Origin: Bryobacteraceae bacterium
GTDB taxonomy: Bacteria > Acidobacteriota > Terriglobia > Bryobacterales > Bryobacteraceae
Assembly: GCA_025928545.1 (NCBI GenBank)
Contig: JAICJH010000043.1
Location: forward strand, 1 to 58,478
Direction: 5' to 3'
DNA length: 58,478 nucleotides
The translations under genes were made by a program, and so were the position numbers. The notes below the pieces were generated by a model. That model worked only from the letters and a program-made list of their open reading frames with translations, made no database searches and had not been told where the DNA came from. Shown in pieces: positions 38,691 through 49,100 of the stretch. Position 1 is the stretch's first letter, and each line of letters begins with the position of its first letter.

Positions 38691-38964
38691 AACGTTTTCG
38701 TTCTGCTGGACTTGCTTTTCGTGCAGAGATGATCCGTACCATTTCATGGTCATCACTCTCCTGAATCGTATGAGCGACAGTCAGAATGACGACACCGCCC
38801 GCGCTTCCGGGGCTTTGCCAGCGTTCCTCCCCTTCTACGTTCCGTTCAGGGAATGAAACCACATGAGGATCATCGAAGACGAGTTTCGCTGTCTCAAAGC
38901 TGATTCCATGCTTGACGATATTGGCCCGGTTCTTTATTTCGTCCCATTCAAACCGAACCGCCAT
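38680..38964 (-). CDS. brnT: BrnT-family toxin (RelE-like ribonuclease)
   Basis: BrnT toxins cleave RNA and stop growth when not held by BrnA. The 94 residues show the family opening VRFEWDEIKNRANIVKHGISFETA, FDDPHVVSFPE, GEERWQSPG and the closing VRIISARKASPAERKRY. All main motifs are intact. The internal loop at AHTIQESDDHEM is somewhat longer than in many members. The ATG at 38964 is chosen over a GTG at 38976 because it gives the usual N-terminus. Confidence 0.85.
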   Translation of the reverse strand: MAVRFEWDEIKNRANIVKHGISFETAKLVFDDPHVVSFPERNVEGEERWQSPGSAGGVVILTVAHTIQESDDHEMVRIISARKASPAERKRYAN

Positions 38965-39092
38965 TTGTATACACACTGTAGCACAATTCCAGAAAGCCGG
39001 GCGAGGCCTCAGGCGCCATCGCGCATGGCTGGCTCGACTGCAAGGTCACCCCGCGTCAAACAGGCTTTTAGTGCGCCGCTCCCAGAGCCGCT

Positions 39093-39695
39093 TTAATTTT
39101 TCGGAATCGAACCGCCGACAATCGTGCCCTCAAACGCTATCCGCGGGTCCCGCACACTAACGAGCTCGTCCAATTCGTACACATTACGGTACCCATATCC
39201 ATAAAGGTTGATATAAGTCGGGACATTCAGCGCCAGCATAATCGGCTTCTCCTGAGATTTCATTTGACTGCCCGCTGCGTTGGCGCCGGGCATAGCCCAT
39301 TTGCTCGGAAACTCCGTCTGATCACCATCGAAATTGTTGTTGCAGTAGATGAGAATTCTCGTCTGAAAGTCGGGGATAGTCTGAGCGAGATTCTGTTGAG
39401 TGAAATCGGTAAAGCTCAAATGTCGCGCCCCCTTCACATGAAGCCGTTGAAAGCGAAAATCGGAGCGCGCGTCGAGGACTATGGTGCCCGGTTCCCTGGC
39501 CATCGCCAGGAACGCACCAAGGTCAACCAGACGCTTCTCCCGATCACTCTCAACCTCGGCGACAAGGTTCTTGAAATCGCTGAAGCTGACCTTTGCTTTC
39601 GGATAGCTTTTGGCTTGACTGTATGCCCACCCCGCAATAATCGGCAGCGCCGCCAGGGCAGCGAACGCGCATCGAGTACCGGTCCGCATCTTCAT
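39093..39695 (-). CDS. Exported rhodanese-like sulfurtransferase
   Basis: The product is 200 residues with a signal peptide or anchor (about 7-26). The rhodanese fold shows TIVLDARSDFRFQRLHVKG, ARHLSFTDF and RILIYCNNNF, where the Cys sits at the catalytic loop. The loop is followed by an insertion (DGDQTEFPSKWAMPGANAA) before INLYGYGYRNVYEL, where a typical rhodanese continues without one. Activity is therefore likely but the substrate is unknown. It stands alone between the BrnT/BrnA pair and the receptor gene. Confidence 0.78.
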   Translation of the reverse strand: MKMRTGTRCAFAALAALPIIAGWAYSQAKSYPKAKVSFSDFKNLVAEVESDREKRLVDLGAFLAMAREPGTIVLDARSDFRFQRLHVKGARHLSFTDFTQQNLAQTIPDFQTRILIYCNNNFDGDQTEFPSKWAMPGANAAGSQMKSQEKPIMLALNVPTYINLYGYGYRNVYELDELVSVRDPRIAFEGTIVGGSIPKN

Positions 39696-39845
39696 AGATG
39701 TCTCCTTGCTGCCTTAAGACGTTGGTATTTGCTTAACGTATCACCGGGGCACACCGAAAAGTTCAACGGTCCGCCAGTTTCCCGAAGGCAAGCATTGGAC
39801 CACCGGCGAGAAGGATCACAACGCAAAACGAGATTTTGGAAAACT

Positions 39846-42800
39846 TCAAAACACGAGCCGGACGCCGATCTGAACGGTGCGGGGATCGTTTCCCTGCGCG
39901 AATGTTACGCTTCCGAATGCTGCCGACGACGCCGAGGTATTTACTCCGGCGCCATTATCGCCCGCTCCAAACCACGGAGTGTTCGTCAGATTGAAAACAT
40001 CGCCGCGAAACTGCAGGCTGACCCGGTCTTTTAGGGCAACCGTCTTAGATATGGAAACAGATGCCGACGGCGGGCGCAGATTCCGCATATCGCCGAATCG
40101 CGGGCTGAGGTTGTTGAGCGTGAAGGAAGGCTGTATAGTCCACGCCGCCGGTTCATCGGGTCCAAGGCAATTCTGTCTTGCGCCGGTTGTCGTAACTGTG
40201 CAGGTGTTGAACCAGCGACTCAGACTTGGCCCGGCCCAGGACGGATCCGGCTTCATCGGGTCGATCCCCGTTGAGAATACGCCCGAAGGAGCGCCAATAA
40301 GACTCCCGCTCTGAAACTGAGCGCTGCCCGCGATTGCCCAGCCAGATAACATTCCCATCAGGAGATGGCTTCCGGTTCGCCTGCCTGGCAATTGCCAGCT
40401 GACGGCGATATTCAGCAGCAGCGGTTGGTCGATACTCGTCAGCACGCGTCTCAGATCTGTATCGAAGTTTGGGTTCATGTAATCGGTTGCGCCCACGTTC
40501 TTCGACCATGTGAAGTTGGAGAGTAAGGCTACACGCCGGGAGAGCCGTTTGTCCAGATGGATCTGGAGAGAGTTGTACCAGAGGCTTCCAATCGGATTAT
40601 TGGTTTCCGTGACACTCGTAAACTGTGGAAACGGGAGCAGCGACTGGCCAAGCGTCCAGGTAGAACTGTTCAGAGTCGTGCCAGGCAACTGACCAGCAAA
40701 TGGGTTCGGCATTGGAGTATTGGCTGCGTATCCAAGCGAGATGAACTGAGACTTCGTAAGTGAGTTCAGCGGCCGGGACACAGGAAGCCGATGCCCGCGG
40801 CTGCCGTTATATTCCGCGTGAAACAGGAATCGCCAGGGCAGATATAAATCGAAACCTGCGTTGAAACCATCCACGAAGGGATTCCTGTATTCGGGATTCA
40901 CGAATGAGATGGCACCCCCGGCGCCAGTCAGGGTTCCTGGAGAACGTGAGGAAGGCACGAGGCCGCTGCCATAAAGATGTGCAAAGCCGTTCGCAGAAAG
41001 CCCTGACAGATTGTCAACCAGTGTTGGCACGCGATTAGTACCGTCGGAGCTGGTCACCACGTTCGTGGTGGAAGCAAAACCGGTAGCGGGCCCAAAGGGG
41101 TAGCCTTGCACGTAACTCCGTCCCCAGCCGCCACGGAATACCAGCTTTCGGCTGATGGCATACGCGATGCCTATCCTTGGCTGAAACTCGTTCCATGTCG
41201 GGGCATACGGAGAGCGCTGCCCGGCGCTCGCGAACACGAGTCCGCCCCGGATGGCGCTATTGCCGATTGTCGAAATGGTGGAGGGATCGAAGCCCGTCAC
41301 CGCCCGGTTGTAGCGTTCAGCCGGCGGCGACTGGTGGTCCCAGCGCAAGCCGAGGGACAGTGTGAGTGCATTCGTGATACGCCAGTCGTCCTGCAAAAAA
41401 GACGCATAGTATTTCACGGCATACGCGGTCAAAACGGGGTTTGTGTAACTTCCGCCCGTGGGATAGCCCAGCAGGCCCGTCGCAATGGCATCTCCGGAGT
41501 TCGGATCGGATTGCAGATAATTCGCCCTTGTAAATACGTCGCTGAACGAAATCGCGGGAATTGTCGATTTGCTATAGCTGTTCTGCAGCGTTACGGTCGC
41601 GGTAAACCCAGCCTTAACGGTATGCCTTTGTTTCGTCTGAATCAGAGTATTTGAGGCCGTCCAGTTTGTGTTGTAGGTTGTGTTGTAAGAACCAGGCCCG
41701 GCGCCGCCCGGCGGAGCGTTGAACGGCGCATAGTTAACGGCAGAGCCGGGAAATATTAGGGACGGAAGGTTGAATGCCCCGAACAATGTAGCCAGAACGG
41801 GTGAGAATCCCACGCTGGCCGGATCGAAGCCGCTGCCGCCCCCCGTTGACCCATTGCCATTGTGGCGTAGCCAGCTGACAATCGATGTCGAAACGATTGT
41901 GGGAGAAAGAATCGAAGTAAGGTTCAAAGATACGCCCGCGTTGCTCCGAAAACTTCCATAGGGAGGAAACGCGAAAACGGTATCGGGATTGATGGCGCCG
42001 GGATTCGTATGCAGTTCGTGCCGGTTGCCGTGCTCCACGCTGACAAAAAATTTTTCATTCTGCCCCAGATCGTGATCGATTCTGGTCAGTTCCGCGTCGT
42101 ACGCGTCGGAGACGGCGGCCGGTGCGATAAAGTTGGCGCACCCGCGAGCGGCGCAGGAAGAATTCGGCAGGGGCAACAGGGTCATCAGCCTGGCCATCAG
42201 CGGATCCATTCGCGAAGCGGGGAGGACACTGCCGGGAAAAGGCGTGCGATCACCGGCAACTGTGGTTGTGACCGGATCGTAGATCGCGATTGGCTGACCA
42301 CCGGTGCCGGGCGTTTTGGAAAAGTTCCCGGCTCTTTCGAGTGCCGTGGGGTATTTCTGGTTTGCACTGGTCGTGATACTGTCATGAATCTCGTCCCACG
42401 AGACGAGGAAATAAGTCGGATGACGATTGCCGGACAAGTGTGGAATACGCAACGGCCCGTCAAACTCCACCCCCGGCTCGTTCCACGAATAGGGGGCTCC
42501 CGGTTGGCCCGCGGCGTTCAATTGCGTAAGATTCGCATTCAGCGCATTGTTCCGAAGCTGATAATGCGCGGCGCCGTGCAGCGTGGCTGAGCCGCTTTTC
42601 AGGCTCACGCTCGTTATTCCACCTCCTGTACGGCCATACGACGCATCGTAAGCGTTCTTAACCATGTTTACTTCACGCACGGCATCGGGCGGAGGCACAA
42701 AACCGAGCCCCTCGTTTGTGTTATTCGGGGCGTTATCGATCAGAAAACTGTTGTTGTTGCCGCCTGCCGGACCGCCATTGATGCTGTAGCCATCCATCCC

Positions 42801-43427
42801 GCCGTTATCGAACGGACGCTCCGAAAGATGATCCGGGAAGGCCGACAAATGCGACGCACCGCCTGTCAGCCCTATCAGGGAAAACGGGTTGCTGCCGAGC
42901 AAAGGCAAAGCCGCAATCATATTCCTGTCGATTACGGTTTCTCCCGAGGCTGTTGCATTTTCCAGAATATTGCCCGCGCCATAAGCGCCGTTGGCGGCAT
43001 CCCTTTCCGTAATCGAGACCGCCTGGCTCACGCTGCCCACCTGAAGGGTGAAATCCACTCTTGCATTTTGCGTCGAATGAATATCGAGGTCGTTGCGCAT
43101 GGCGCGCTTAAAGCCATCGGCGCTCACATCAATGTCGTAGACGCCTGGGATCAAAGCAGGCAAATTGAAAAAGCCATCGACATCGGTGAAAGAGCGCCTG
43201 GAGGAACCTGTGTCCTTATTTAGAACCAGAACCAGCGCGCCTGGAATCACCCGTCCCGTTATATCCTCGATGCGGCCTACGAGCGAAGCCTGCTGCGCCA
43301 GTGCCGGAGAAGCCAGAGAAATAAGGATTGTCAGATATGCCGGCCAGAGGCGGCGCAGCGCTCGCGAATTCCTCTTCGGGTGCTCCGCGGGAGATCCGGC
43401 AGCGGGACTCAAACATCTTTGCTTCAC
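39846..43427 (-). CDS. TonB-dependent Oar-like outer-membrane receptor (receptor 1)
   Basis: The product is 1193 residues. A signal peptide (ends near ALAQQ), a carboxypeptidase-regulatory domain (SLVGRIEDITGRVIPGA to ALIPGVYDIDVSADGF), a plug region (SAFPDHLSERPFDNGGMDGY, NEGLGFVPPPDAV) and a long barrel ending in VQIGVRLVF are present. It has no STN signalling domain. The final Phe is the usual outer-membrane barrel signature. It lies 144 bp downstream of the anti-sigma-like gene in the same direction and is a close paralogue of the receptor at 46161. The start is a GTG. The substrate is unknown. Confidence 0.9.
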   Translation of the reverse strand: MKQRCLSPAAGSPAEHPKRNSRALRRLWPAYLTILISLASPALAQQASLVGRIEDITGRVIPGALVLVLNKDTGSSRRSFTDVDGFFNLPALIPGVYDIDVSADGFKRAMRNDLDIHSTQNARVDFTLQVGSVSQAVSITERDAANGAYGAGNILENATASGETVIDRNMIAALPLLGSNPFSLIGLTGGASHLSAFPDHLSERPFDNGGMDGYSINGGPAGGNNNSFLIDNAPNNTNEGLGFVPPPDAVREVNMVKNAYDASYGRTGGGITSVSLKSGSATLHGAAHYQLRNNALNANLTQLNAAGQPGAPYSWNEPGVEFDGPLRIPHLSGNRHPTYFLVSWDEIHDSITTSANQKYPTALERAGNFSKTPGTGGQPIAIYDPVTTTVAGDRTPFPGSVLPASRMDPLMARLMTLLPLPNSSCAARGCANFIAPAAVSDAYDAELTRIDHDLGQNEKFFVSVEHGNRHELHTNPGAINPDTVFAFPPYGSFRSNAGVSLNLTSILSPTIVSTSIVSWLRHNGNGSTGGGSGFDPASVGFSPVLATLFGAFNLPSLIFPGSAVNYAPFNAPPGGAGPGSYNTTYNTNWTASNTLIQTKQRHTVKAGFTATVTLQNSYSKSTIPAISFSDVFTRANYLQSDPNSGDAIATGLLGYPTGGSYTNPVLTAYAVKYYASFLQDDWRITNALTLSLGLRWDHQSPPAERYNRAVTGFDPSTISTIGNSAIRGGLVFASAGQRSPYAPTWNEFQPRIGIAYAISRKLVFRGGWGRSYVQGYPFGPATGFASTTNVVTSSDGTNRVPTLVDNLSGLSANGFAHLYGSGLVPSSRSPGTLTGAGGAISFVNPEYRNPFVDGFNAGFDLYLPWRFLFHAEYNGSRGHRLPVSRPLNSLTKSQFISLGYAANTPMPNPFAGQLPGTTLNSSTWTLGQSLLPFPQFTSVTETNNPIGSLWYNSLQIHLDKRLSRRVALLSNFTWSKNVGATDYMNPNFDTDLRRVLTSIDQPLLLNIAVSWQLPGRRTGSHLLMGMLSGWAIAGSAQFQSGSLIGAPSGVFSTGIDPMKPDPSWAGPSLSRWFNTCTVTTTGARQNCLGPDEPAAWTIQPSFTLNNLSPRFGDMRNLRPPSASVSISKTVALKDRVSLQFRGDVFNLTNTPWFGAGDNGAGVNTSASSAAFGSVTFAQGNDPRTVQIGVRLVF

Positions 43428-43571
43428 GGCGCGCGATTCCTCGTTACCCGATGGACAAGGCAGGTAACCCTGTTAAAGAGGCCCTCCGCCGGACCCCCTG
43501 ATCAGATTGACGGAATCATAACACAAACAAGCCAGGCATGCGGCACCGAATTGGTCCGGCATTTGAGACGG

Positions 43572-45320
43572 TTAGGGCAGTTTACACAGCGCGTTCAGAT
43601 CCCGGCGAAGCGCCTCCGCCGATTGTTCCGAGTCCCGCAACAGGCGCTGTGCATCGAGTTCAGTCGGCTTCTCAACCTGCTTCTGTACGAAGAGGGCCAG
43701 AAAACCCGAGTGCAGCGATTTCGCATCGGTTGCGACGGCCGCGCCGGCCTCCTGCCACGGGCGGCATGCTCCCGGGGAAACCTGCGGCAGAGATCCAGGA
43801 CTTAGCCTCGCGGCGCGCATCATGTCCGCAAGCACGGGAAGCAGTTTTTGACGGTAGGCCGTGATCTCGCGATTGAGTTCCGTGACTTCATCGCTGGCCA
43901 ACGCTCCGATTCTTGCTGCCGCTCCGGGAGCCAGCCGGGCAACGATTTCAGGAGTATAACGCTGGCCAAGCCGCTGAAGGGCGGCCGACTCGGAAAGCAG
44001 CTGGCCGTAGTTATCCCGCAGAGATCCCAGATATTGATTGGCATTGTCCAGCCCTCCAAGAGACGTCGTGAGGACGTCGGCAAGCGGCGGGACTGTGGTG
44101 AAAGGCGCTGTCAACTGCTGGACTGGCACGTCAGATTTGTCGCCGGGCGGCGTGCGCGGGTCCGATGGCGCTTCCCCGATGAAGGGAATGCCTGCGACGG
44201 CGCGCAACACTTCTTCTTTATGTGCCGGGCTGTCGGTGTAAATGCGAAACAGTATCCGGTCCCCTTCGCGCCTGATCACAGGAGAATCCTGAATATCCGC
44301 TCTGACTGAGTGAAACACCTCGCGGAGACGCAATTCGGCCTCTTCCAGCTGTTCGTCGGAAGGCGGTGGCGACGCCTTCGATTCAGAGATACCGGATAGT
44401 GCGGGGCCCGTCGCAGGATTCAGGCGAGTCGTCTCGGTCGGGACGGCTGCCGGAACGTTGCGAATCTCGAACGCAACCTCGGTGATGTCGAGGGGAGCGC
44501 CATCTCGAAACTCCACGTGTTTGCGGATCGGTCGCCAGTCGTTTCGCTGGACCGTGAGCGATGCGTCACGCACCGGACCCGCGTCCAGGGTCGAAGTTGC
44601 GACCGTGATCTCAGCGTCAGACTGGCTGACCCGATCGCTCTTGCTGTGCAGTGAAGAGCGCCACTCGGAAAAATCGCTCGGGCTCAGCGGGTCGGCCCAG
44701 TCGATTCCGGCAGCGCTCATGATCTGTTCGGCGTCGGGATTTACGGCAGCCGGCGGTGTTTCCTGGACTCCCACGCCGCGCGATATCGTGCGTTCAAAAC
44801 TGACGTTTCCGCGGCGAACCAGAATCTTCTCGTAAATCACGCGCCCTGGAGCTCTCATCGTCAGCGCCTTCGATGCGCTGACGGCATGATCGAGGACTTC
44901 GCCGGCTGCGATGTTTCTTGAAGACGTCGTAATAAGTACAACGGATGCCAGAGTCACAACGGCTGCGCTCGCAACAATTCTCCAGCGCAGCCTGAAGACC
45001 GACAGCATCTCCAGGTAAGCCCGGAAAATGAAATTCGGGCGGTCCCTTGCCGCGGGTGCTTCCCGCGCAACCTGCAGCAACCTGCGATGAAAGTCTTCCC
45101 GATCCGACGGCGGCGGCGGCAGAGGCCTCGCGGTCTCGAATTCCATGTACTGGAAAATTCCCTGACTAAGATGCTCGCAGCTGGTTCGGCATTCCCAGCA
45201 GTGCGTCACGTGAGCCGCAACCGTCTTCGAGTGCTCGCTATCGAGTTCTCCTTCAAGGTGTAGGAGCAACAGGCTTAGCGGCGGATGCGCCGCGCCTTCT
45301 GGCCAGTTCAGGTCACTCAT
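43572..45320 (-). CDS. Membrane anti-sigma-like protein with zinc-binding HxxxCxxC motif and large periplasmic part
   Basis: The product is 582 residues. The N-terminal cytosolic domain has the anti-sigma zinc signature, His37, Cys41 and Cys44 (HVTHCWEC). One membrane helix follows (about 113-132). The remaining 450 residues should be periplasmic and are unusually long for an anti-sigma factor; they include an acidic helical segment near PPPSDEQLEEAELRLREVF. The ATG at 45320 overlaps the sigma gene's end by 8 bases and has GGAGG 7 bases upstream. The sigma partner is inferred from this coupling. Confidence 0.78.
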   Translation of the reverse strand: MSDLNWPEGAAHPPLSLLLLHLEGELDSEHSKTVAAHVTHCWECRTSCEHLSQGIFQYMEFETARPLPPPPSDREDFHRRLLQVAREAPAARDRPNFIFRAYLEMLSVFRLRWRIVASAAVVTLASVVLITTSSRNIAAGEVLDHAVSASKALTMRAPGRVIYEKILVRRGNVSFERTISRGVGVQETPPAAVNPDAEQIMSAAGIDWADPLSPSDFSEWRSSLHSKSDRVSQSDAEITVATSTLDAGPVRDASLTVQRNDWRPIRKHVEFRDGAPLDITEVAFEIRNVPAAVPTETTRLNPATGPALSGISESKASPPPSDEQLEEAELRLREVFHSVRADIQDSPVIRREGDRILFRIYTDSPAHKEEVLRAVAGIPFIGEAPSDPRTPPGDKSDVPVQQLTAPFTTVPPLADVLTTSLGGLDNANQYLGSLRDNYGQLLSESAALQRLGQRYTPEIVARLAPGAAARIGALASDEVTELNREITAYRQKLLPVLADMMRAARLSPGSLPQVSPGACRPWQEAGAAVATDAKSLHSGFLALFVQKQVEKPTELDAQRLLRDSEQSAEALRRDLNALCKLP

Positions 45321-45825
45321 GCGTAGTCCTCCAGATTTTGTCCACCGCACGCGCTATCGCCTCCGCTACCGTCTGCACGCTGACACCGTGCAGGTCGGCG
45401 ATTTCCCGAAGCTTCAGGCCCTCCGCGCGAAGCAGCAGGTATTCATATTGCTTCCGGGGAAGACTTGCGATCGCAGCCTTCACCGCATCGGTCCATTCCC
45501 GCTTCATGGTTTCCGTCTCGGCGTCCGGTGCGGTGCCGAAAGCCTGCATCGCGCCGGCTTCCAGGTCTTTGTCGTCCAGCGTGGCTTCGTGGCTCTGCAG
45601 CCGGGCGTCGTCGATCTGCAGATTTCGCAGCACACGCAGCAGCCAGTATTTCGGTTTCTCGATGGTGTTGCCCTCTTTCAGAAACCGAAACAAGCGGAAA
45701 AAAGCTTCCTGCACAAAATCGTCGGCCTGCGACTCGGAACAGCCGCACCGCAGCATATAACGATAGAGCCGCTGATAGTGCTCGTCGTATAAGCGTTCGA
45801 CGGAAGCGGCGAGGTCGTGGTTCAT
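45313..45825 (-). CDS. ECF-type RNA polymerase sigma factor
   Basis: The product is 170 residues with a sigma region 2 (VERLYDEHYQRLYRYML, ADDFVQEAFFRLFRF) and a sigma-70 region 4 (SLPRKQYEYLLLRAEGLKLREIADLHGVSVQTVAEAI). It should recruit polymerase to envelope-related promoters and be held by the overlapping anti-sigma-like protein. The frame opens at a GTG at 45903. The ATG at 45825 gives the usual short lead before region 2, but none of the starts has a clear ribosome site. Its position between two receptor genes suggests those are targets. Confidence 0.88.
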   Translation of the reverse strand: MNHDLAASVERLYDEHYQRLYRYMLRCGCSESQADDFVQEAFFRLFRFLKEGNTIEKPKYWLLRVLRNLQIDDARLQSHEATLDDKDLEAGAMQAFGTAPDAETETMKREWTDAVKAAIASLPRKQYEYLLLRAEGLKLREIADLHGVSVQTVAEAIARAVDKIWRTTHE

Positions 45826-45903
45826 GGGCGGCGACGCCGAACCAATCCGGCCGTGACTCCAGAGAATACTGCTGGCCATGCCTGCTTGCGCGTCCACTGG
45901 CAC

Positions 45904-46160
45904 ACCCCCGATGTCCCCCTTCGCTGTACGAGCGGTCCAACCATTAAGACGCGGTATGGGCGGGTTTTTCAGGGTGCCACCTGATTTTCATTAGATATTA
46001 TGCGTGTCAATCCGTGCCGGGAAAACTTTTTTACCGTCCGGACCTGAATTCAGACATTTGTTTCGTCTTCATGAACGGGTCGGATCAGGTTTAGGCTCAG
46101 GGTCCTCTGCCGGCGAAAACCGGTTTTCTAAACCCCGCTCAAGTCAAAGGAGAGTAAACT
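45904..46160. promoter_or_regulatory. Divergent promoter region of the sigma gene and receptor 2
   Basis: About 255 bp between the sigma-factor frame and the receptor 2 start. It should hold both promoters. A palindrome at 46115-46128 and the ribosome site AAGGAG (about 46148-46153) are the only clear sites. An ECF -35/-10 pair could not be placed with confidence. Confidence 0.45.
46115..46128. promoter_or_regulatory. 14-bp perfect palindrome, candidate operator
   Basis: GAAAACCGGTTTTC is a perfect inverted repeat centred 39 bp before the receptor 2 start codon. The core AAAACCGGTTTT resembles operators of the LacI/GalR type. No LacI gene is in the window. The operon's own GntR regulator (56615) is another possible ligand. 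Confidence 0.4.
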
Positions 46161-49100
46161 ATGTCGTTTCAGACGCTGACCGCGCGATTCCTTTTGGTGC
46201 TGGGTTTATTGCCTGCGTTGGCACTGGCACAGGAATTCCGCGGAACTATTTCGGGGACTGTCACAGATCCCCAGAGCGCCATAATTCCCGCGGCAAAAAT
46301 CGAAGTGAAAAACAACGATACAAGCGCCGTCAATACGGTCAACACCAGTGATAAGGGGAACTACAGTTTGCCCGGCGTGAATCCGGGAACTTACACCGTG
46401 ACGGCTTCCGCGAAGGGTTTCAAAACCGCAATCCGCAACAATGTCGAGATCAGGGTGGGGGAACACCTCGATGTCGACTTCAAGCTGGAAATCGGAGCCA
46501 CCTCCGACACCATCACCGTCACGACTGAAGCGCCAATGCTCGAATCCACCGCGTCAACCAGCGGCACGACCCTGAATCAGGACCTGGTGGCGGACCTGCC
46601 TTCCCTCGGCAGCAATCCATTTTCCCTGATTATGCTGACCAACGGAAACTCTCACATCTCTGCGTTTCCGGATCACCTCTCCGAAAGGCCGTTCGATAAC
46701 GGAGGCATGGACGGCTACAGCATCAACGGCGGACCGGCGGGCGGAAATAACAACAGCTATCTGATCGATGGCGCGCCGAACAACAATAACGAAGGACTCG
46801 GCTTCGTCCCGCCGCCCGATGCGGTGGGCGAAGTGAAGGTCATGACAAACGCCTACGACGCCGAGTTCGGAAAGACCGGTGGCGGCATTACCAGCGTGTC
46901 GCTGAAGAGTGGAGCCAATGCGCTGCACGCTTCAGCCAACTGGAATATCCGTAACAATCACCTCAATGCAAATCTCACGCAGAATAACGCCGCAGGCAAT
47001 GGAGTCGCGGCGTATCACTGGAGCGAGCCGACGGCAACCGCGAGCGGTCCGGTCTATCTGCCCCATCTTTACGATGGCCGCAATAAGACTTTCTTTTCTT
47101 ATAGCTTCGAATATCTGTTCGACGATTTTCCCAACCCCAGCAGCCGCAGCTATCCGAACGCCCTGGAACGCACAGGCAATTTTTCGCAGACGATCGGCGC
47201 CAACGGCTCGCCGATTACCATTTACGACCCGCTGACCACATCGGCTTCGGGAATACGGACCGCATTTTCGGGCGGCGTTTTGCCCGCCTCACGCATCGAT
47301 CCTGTCATGCTGAAAATGCTCGCGCTGCTGCCTTTGCCCAATGTGGCGAACTGCAATATTCGCAAGGGCTGCGGCGCCAACTTCGTAGCATCTCCCAAGC
47401 GCGGCGATCACTATCACGCGGATACCGTCAAGATAGATCAGAACATCAGCGAAAAGGAACGCTTCTTCGCCAGCTTCGAGTTGGGCAACCGCCTCGAATT
47501 CATCAATAATCCCGGCCAGACCAGTGCGGCGCAGGAGGGGCTCTTCCCAACGTCCTACACCTGGCGCATCAATCACGGCGCGACTTTCAATCTCTCGTCA
47601 ATCCTGTCGCCAACCCTCGTATCCACCTTTAAGGTGAACTGGTTAAGGCACAACGGCCTGGGACGATCCGCCGATCACGGCGCCGATCCAACAGCGTTTG
47701 GTATTTCGCCAAAACTGGAAACTCTTTTCGGGAACAATAATTTTCCGGGAATCACTCTCGGTACTTACACCGGGTTCGCCCAGGGCGGCACGAACGCCAC
47801 AACGTTCAATACGAACTGGACCGTCTCCGAGACCCTGAACAAAGTGCATGGTAACCATACCTTTAAGTTCGGCGGCCTCATGACGGAGACTCTGCAGAAC
47901 CAGCCGGCGCAGAGTCTGATTCCGGCCCTCACCTTCGGTGCGGTATTCACCCAGGCGAATTTCAATACCGCGGATCAGAACTCGGGCGATGGCGCGGCTA
48001 CGGCCCTTCTCGGTTATCCTACCGGAGGCAGCTATACGAACCCGTTCACGCCGGCGTATTCCACCCGTTACTATGCAGTCTTTGTCAACGACGACTGGAA
48101 GGTCACCAGGAATCTGACTTTGACTCTCGGCGTGCGGTGGGATTACCAGAACCCAACCAACGAACGTTACAACCGCGGTATCGATATGTTCGATCCGAAC
48201 GCCGTCTACAACATCGGAACGGTTCCCGTTCACGGAGGACTCACATTCCTCGGCGGTGACAACCGGACTCCCTACAATCGCAATCTGACAAACTTCCAGC
48301 CGCGCCTCGGCATTGCATACAACATCAGCAAAAAACTCGTATTTCGCGGAGGCTGGGGCAAGAGCTACATCCAGGGCTATGCTTTTCCCGGCAGCACGGG
48401 GTACACGACGAGCACGAGCGTTGTCAGCAGTCCGGATGGCCTGAACAAGGTCCCCACGGCGGGCCTCTCCGCAAATGGCTATGCGCAGCTTTTTGGGAAT
48501 GCGCTGAATCAGCCGACCGGGAGTTCGCTCGGACCGGCAACTGCGGCCGGAAACAGCATCTCCTTTGTGGATCCGAATTTCCAGAATGCCTATACGAACA
48601 GCTACAACGTGGGCTTCGATTATGAACTGCCATTCCGCACGATTCTGCATGCGGAATACAACGGAAGCCGTTCGGGAAAGATTTCGGTGACGAAACCGAT
48701 AAACGTGCTGTCGCTGAACCAATACCAGACATTGGGAGCGGGCCAGCAGACATCGGCTCCCAATCCCTTCGCGGGGCAGCTTCCAGGCACGGGTCTGGCA
48801 AGCGCCAATACCACCGTCGGCCAACTTGCTCTGCCGTTCCCGCAATTCACCGGTGTTTCGGAAACGAATATTCCGATCGGGACTCTTCGTTACGACTCTC
48901 TCCAGGTGCGCATCGACAAACGCCTGTCAAAGGGACTGACCGTTCTGGGAACCTACACCTGGTCCAAAAATCTGGGCAGGACCGATTACACGAACCCCAA
49001 CTATGACTGTCTCGACTGTCTGCGCAAAGTCGTCGTGAGCACCGATCAGCCCCAGCTGCTCAGCATCAGCATGACCTATCACATGCCGTTCCTGACCAGA

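Noticed and set aside
47643..48845. Minus-strand frame of 400 codons inside receptor 2
   Set aside because: Shadow of the receptor barrel. No recognisable motif.
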